Assembly (NCBI RefSeq): GCF_022539315.1
Contig: NC_066315.1
Location: 49,209,174-49,273,173, forward strand
Length of the DNA: 64,000 bases
Reading direction: 5' to 3'
Source of the DNA: Serinus canaria
Lineage: Eukaryota > Chordata > Aves > Passeriformes > Fringillidae
Below, piece by piece: positions 60,101 to 64,000 of this stretch (positions are counted from its first letter, which is position 1; each line of letters opens with the position of its first letter). The translations under genes were made by a program, and so were the position numbers. The notes under the pieces were generated by a model. That model did not search any database. It had not been told where the DNA came from and was given only the letters and a program-made list of their open reading frames with translations.

Positions 60101-63100
60101 ATCATTCCTCCTATCTTAAAATAATGCACACATACACAGTAATCTAGGTCTCATCAGGCAGAAGCATCCTCATTTTCTAAATACCTATGCAACATTTCAT
60201 TATGTTAAAAGCTAAGTCATGATGAATTTGGGAAAAAAAAACACCACCAAAAAAAACCACAGAAAAAACACAAAGGAAAACATTTGAAAGATGTGTTCAC
60301 CACAATACCTTATAACATTAGCATGTGTCCAATCCCACTTCATGTGAGAGCAGAGTAGATCAACAGCTAATATATACTGCCAAGCATCTTCACTGAGATT
60401 TTCTCCATACTGCTCACTCAGGTGAAATTCTACTTTTGTACATGACTGCATTTCTAAAAGCAGGTTTGAGACCATAATACCAGCATCTATAGATGAACTC
60501 TGGAATTGTAGAAGATAATTATCTTAATGCATAAAAAGTTACCAGCCCAGAACCAAACTCTTTACAAATATTTGATACTGACTGTGTACAGCTTCTTACA
60601 CCATATATCCAACTTTTGGGTTGAATTAACACAAACAAATAGAATACATAAACCAAAACCTTCAAGTACTAGGAATTTTTCCTGACACTTTAACTAAAAG
60701 GAGAGTTTGGGAAAAAAATACCCAAACAAAAGAAAACACAGATCTCATTCCCACTCTCTCATCTCCTCCTACAATTTGGGGATTTTTATTTCTCTCAATG
60801 CAGCATTAAGGTAAGAAGCATGTTTTTCCAGTGCAAGAAGATTAATCTAATATAGCTAATAATTAGTCTAATATAAATATTTTAAAATTTATTACTCTTT
60901 ATTCTTCATTAGGGGTGAATTTGCAAGCAAATACTTTCAATAGTTCAGGTAAATAAATACGACATGTGAAACCATTCTGCTAATTAAACAGCTAAGGGAA
61001 GAAAGGAAATTTAAAAGCAAACTTTTTTTTAATATCTGACGTATAAAAAAAGTCTAGGTTTATCATATAAACAGAATGTGTGCTTGGCAGATCTCCTCAG
61101 TACAAAACCTCATATAATTGGCAAGTTCTGCCATGGTGCAATGACATACTTTTACCAAGAAATAAATACCCATCCCAAGTGAGCTTTAGTTTCAGAAGTA
61201 GAACAATCTTCTCCTAAAATTATATGTATAACAGACTGTTAATCACAATCTACTTGAAACTTTTATCTGTATTTCTACCCAAGTAAAACAGAGCGTACAG
61301 ACAGGATGATGTCATCTCCTATCTTCAATATAGAAAATTCTGAGGTATTTCTCCCCAGCTGCAGCAGCTCTCATATTTCAGAGATCCATTAATAAAGTAG
61401 GTAGTGTGAGTGCAAAGAATTAATATTTCCAGGAACATTTACTAGGACATTCTTACGTGCATCTCTACTGGCATGATACTAAAAGCTGTAACCTAATAGA
61501 ATGGAGAATACAAACTCTTTGCTAAACAGGGACTGCAGTATAGCGTAACTGAATACCAGAGCTTAATGCTACATCACAACTGTGATATAATAGTTAAAAA
61601 AACAGACACACATCCATGCCAAATTAACTCACTCCTGCACTAAAGCAGGAGGTTTAAGGGGCTGTAATTTCAGTGATATCAAATTAAATTCAGGGTTGGC
61701 TTCAGAGATTAAAGAAAAAAAATCATACAACACCTAAAGGCTATGATGACAGCAGTAAGACTACTGCATTCCTTTAGGCAGTTGTAGAGCAGCATGTTAG
61801 GCTAGGGAATAGATGAGCTATTGTCATGGTTTAGGAATGATATTCTCCAAATTAGTGCTGCCACTGAAACCAAGCACAGCTAGCTTCCTCCCTCCTCTCC
61901 CTTCCTCTTCTCTGTGAGATGGAGAGGAGAACTGGAGGCACAAAATATAAAGATGACAGGTTGAGAGAAGAACAATTTACTGGAAACAGCAATGACATAA
62001 GAATACAAAGAGTAATAAAAATAAATACTAATGATGGAGGGTACAAAAGAGAGACCAACAATTCACATGGAAACAACAATACACAACCTCTCCCTCCATC
62101 ACACTATGCTGGCCTGGAAGGGACTCATTCTCCCTGGAAGAGACTCCATTCCCCATATCCCTAGTAATGATGTGAGGTGGTACAGAATTAACCACCAGGT
62201 CCCAGCCATGACCCCTTTTAGCAACTGCAAAAATTAACCCTGTTCTGGCCAGAACTAGGACAGCTATGAATCAATATGACTTTGTTCACTTGATATATAC
62301 AAAATTATTTTATTTTCAGGAAGCAAGCCCGGCATTAATATGGAGTTTTCAAATATATGGGACCCTAGCCTTTAAACAGACATACACGCCTGTTACACAA
62401 ACTTCTTTAGAAGCAAAGCACCTCTGGCTTTCCATTTGCATGATATAAAATTGCTCCCAATGATTTCAATTTTCCCTCCTTGCAACATTCTTTTCAGGAT
62501 GGTAATATGAGCCTGCTGAAAACTGATAGAAATTAAATGATTTGCCAAACAGCTCAAAGGCTTGAAGTCAGCTCTCACTGATCATCCTTCTCCTGGTATC
62601 ACTGGTTTTGTATAAACCACACCAACTGCTTATGTAATTGAGGATTTTTGTGATAAACAAGTATTTACAGTCTACCTTGCAAAAAGATCATGAGCAAAAA
62701 GAGACAGGCTCATCTTGAAAATAACTGCAGTAAAATATTACCTGTCACACAGAGAACTACAAAAGACATATATAAAAAATATATATATATATTTTTATTT
62801 TTATATTTTAAAATATATATAAAATACATATTTTAAAAAGCAACAATATAAAGCAAAAGAAAGAAACATCTCAAAGATGTTTCTTTCCACAGATGGAAAG
62901 AATTCCCTAGTCCAACAATGCTCTAGTTAAAAGTTTAAAAACAACCTTTACTTTTAATGTTCAGTAGATGGGAAAACAAGAAAAGTATTGTATTCTAGTG
63001 GGGTCTAGACAACTAGGGGAAAAGTGCCTGAAGAGGCATTAGTTGTGCAACTGGACAGACTCCATGGGATATTCACACCCTTCATTAGAAAAGAAAGTTG

Positions 63101-63333
63101 CTTGATTTGATTCAGCCAGCAAAGCAACCAATGTAGACAAAAGCAAACACTGACAATGAAATCAGACATTACCTGTTCCCAGTTGAGATAAGCACTTAAA
63201 CAGGCCAGCATCTCATTGCTTGCACTCTTCCTGACAACTAATTGCATAGCTTTGTTAATTGCACCTTGGAAGACAAATATGTCAGACCATACATTTGTGA
63301 TAAATAAAATCAATTTTTCTGAGTCTGGATAGT
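56931..63333 (-). CDS. ICE1: ICE1-like (KIAA0947): last five coding exons
   Basis: ICE1 is the scaffold of the little elongation complex, which works with ELL in RNA polymerase II transcription of small nuclear RNA genes in the nucleus. Five minus-strand exons, 63173-63333, 60309-60499, 59049-59155, 58035-58133 and 56931-57112, have GT-AG borders and matching phases. Together they give 740 nt (246 residues) ending in TAA. The protein is helical, with segments such as KLILFITNVWSDIFVFQGAI, DAWQYILAVDLLCSHMKWDW, RLGQIGLKEGYLAAVKNISS and IPWGVQLAAIYSLCDLGSSN. I recall these as the C terminus of vertebrate ICE1, but could not check it. The exon structure is certain; the name is moderately certain. 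Upstream exons lie beyond 64,000. Confidence 0.65.
57113..58034 (-). other. ICE1-like intron (last)
   Basis: AT-rich intron of 922 bp; nothing else was seen. Near 57722-57765 there is a short direct repeat of CACCCTTCAAGTGATCT-like sequence. Confidence 0.8.
58035..58133 (-). CDS. ICE1: ICE1-like, second-last coding exon
   Basis: 99 nt; completes a glycine and encodes RLGQIGLKEGYLAAVKNISS and VIGLFVQHAKEE plus one base. The acceptor is TCAG|GTCGA and the donor AAG|GTAATG on the minus strand. Confidence 0.88.
58134..59048 (-). other. ICE1-like intron with CR1 tail
   Basis: 915-bp intron carrying the CR1 fragment listed separately. Confidence 0.8.
58578..58805 (+). mobile_element. CR1 LINE 3' fragment
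   Basis: It contains TTCTTCACCCAGAGGTTGGT, GGCACTGGAACAGGCTCCTC and GATCCTAGTGGGTCCCTTCC, ending in a TATGATTCT tail, the CR1 3' end. It is antisense to the host gene. Confidence 0.92.
59049..59155 (-). CDS. ICE1: ICE1-like, third-last coding exon
   Basis: 107 nt; completes a serine, then encodes KVLWPSMDNWIKKRKGHETA and QSVRDSVIALTLRLI plus one base. The acceptor is ACAG|CAAAG and the donor TTG|GTAAGT on the minus strand. It was found by its protein frame; it is too short to stand out as an open frame. Confidence 0.87.
59156..60308 (-). other. ICE1-like intron
   Basis: 1.15-kb AT-rich intron with an A/C-rich run next to the upstream exon (60230-60275). No repeat family was recognised. Confidence 0.8.
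60309..60499 (-). CDS. ICE1: ICE1-like, fourth-last coding exon
   Basis: 191 nt in phase 0 at its start; encodes SSSIDAGIMVSNLLLEMQSC, TKVEFHLSEQYGENLSEDAW and QYILAVDLLCSHMKWDWTHA, then NVI plus two bases. The acceptor is CCAG|AGTTC and the donor AAG|GTATTG on the minus strand. Confidence 0.87.
61822..62262 (-). mobile_element. ERV LTR, 441 bp, 5-bp duplication
   Basis: The plus strand begins TGTCATGGTTTAGGAATG and ends AACTAGGACA; the exact 5-bp duplication GCTAT flanks it (61817-61821 and 62263-62267). On the minus strand it starts TGTCCTAGTTCTGGCCAGAA followed by CAGGGTTAATTTTTGCAG, which I recall as the start of a common avian ERVL-type LTR. Orientation rests on that memory: AATAAA motifs are seen only on the plus strand. 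Confidence 0.88.
62770..62835. repeat. AT microsatellite
   Basis: About 65 bp of alternating A/T blocks (ATATATATATATTTTTATTT and similar), likely length-variable. Confidence 0.9.
63173..63333 (-). CDS. ICE1: ICE1-like, fifth-last coding exon
   Basis: 161 nt; begins with the last two bases of a codon, then encodes YPDSEKLILFITNVWSDIFV and FQGAINKAMQLVVRKSASNE and so on to YLNWEQ. The acceptor is TTAG|ACTAT and the donor CAG|GTAATG on the minus strand. Confidence 0.85.
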
Positions 63334-64000
63334 CTAAGGAAAAAGAAAAGAAATAATTAAGTAAATTTTTAACATTTTAAAACACAAAAATGAATATATT
63401 CAGGCATTAAAAGCTAGTACATTTAGCAAGGTAACTAGGAAAAAAGGCACAGAAGTCACATCACAACTGAAGCCTAAGGTAGATGCACTAGCACATCTCA
63501 GTCCTGAGACTAAATAAGAAGAAAAGATCCAAAAAACCAAACAAGAAACACCAGCAGAACCCTGACATCCCTTAAGCCACCTCCCCTATTGTAATTTCAC
63601 TCCCTCTCCTTTCATCTTTCTTACTTCACTTAAGTTCACTAAGGAGAATGGTCTTAGACGATTGAAACGGGATTCTTTTAGGATTTACTTAGACTGGAAG
63701 GTACTCTCCAACAACCTACTTAATACATTTCAGTCACAAATAAGCATTCTGATCACTGGGCCAAACTAGAATTAGTCAAAAAAATTTCTACAGTGCTTGC
63801 TAATACCTTGCACCCATACACCTGCGAAATTATATGTAATTATATATATGGATATATATATAAAGGTTGCAAAGAACTTTCACACAATTCAAATCTGATA
63901 TTCCTCAGCAATTTTCCCAGACTTTGTCAGAGAAATTACATATTATGCAAGTTGTATGTGAGCATATATGAATGTTGCATGCTACTATTTATACTTCCAT
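63334..64000 (-). other. ICE1-like upstream intron (partial)
   Basis: AT-rich sequence up to the window edge with a small AT tract near 63835-63862. No further exon was recognised. Confidence 0.75.

Larger units (their letters stand above)
60500..63172 (-). other. ICE1-like intron with LTR insertion
   Basis: 2.7-kb intron with one LTR (61822-62262) and an AT microsatellite (62770-62835). No exon was recognised in it. Confidence 0.8.

Overview
This is a window of vertebrate nuclear DNA, almost certainly from a bird and probably a songbird. Pointers are the many CR1 LINE fragments with CR1 reverse-transcriptase reading frames, several bird-type ERV long terminal repeats (LTRs), long AT-rich introns and one CpG-island promoter. 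All gene calls rest on spliced exons read on the minus strand; nothing here is bacterial.

Left part (1-18,000): the 5' portion of PDCD6IP (ALIX/AIP1) on the minus strand. Seven coding exons with GT-AG borders and a continuous frame (846 nt, 282 codons) encode most of the Bro1 domain. The ATG is at 17760-17762 in a CpG island with NRF1- and ETS-like sites. The rest of the gene lies beyond base 1. Intron 1 carries two CR1 fragments.

Middle part (18,000-56,900): intergenic and rich in transposable elements. It holds a 5'-truncated CR1 with a solo LTR nested in it (exact 6-bp target duplication), an opposed CR1, two solo LTRs of one family, another solo LTR, a 1.4-kb LTR, and a 0.65-kb LTR with a 5-bp duplication. 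All of the LTRs read on the minus strand. At 41,056-52,602 lies a GC-rich satellite with a very regular 191-bp period (about 27 monomers). It is split by a degenerate plus-strand endogenous retrovirus (about 43,828-50,208) with matrix, capsid, zinc-knuckle, RNase H, integrase and envelope remnants but no protease or reverse transcriptase. Satellite phase on the two sides of the provirus is nearly continuous, so one array appears to have been interrupted.

Right part (56,900-64,000): the last five coding exons and stop codon of a second minus-strand gene. Its C-terminal 246 residues look like ICE1 (KIAA0947, little elongation complex subunit 1); exon structure is certain, gene identity moderately so. 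Its introns carry a CR1 tail and another LTR with a 5-bp target duplication.

The two genes point the same way, with ICE1-like upstream of PDCD6IP, about 39 kb apart. The most unusual feature is the 191-bp satellite array with its retroviral insertion and recurring monomer subtypes.
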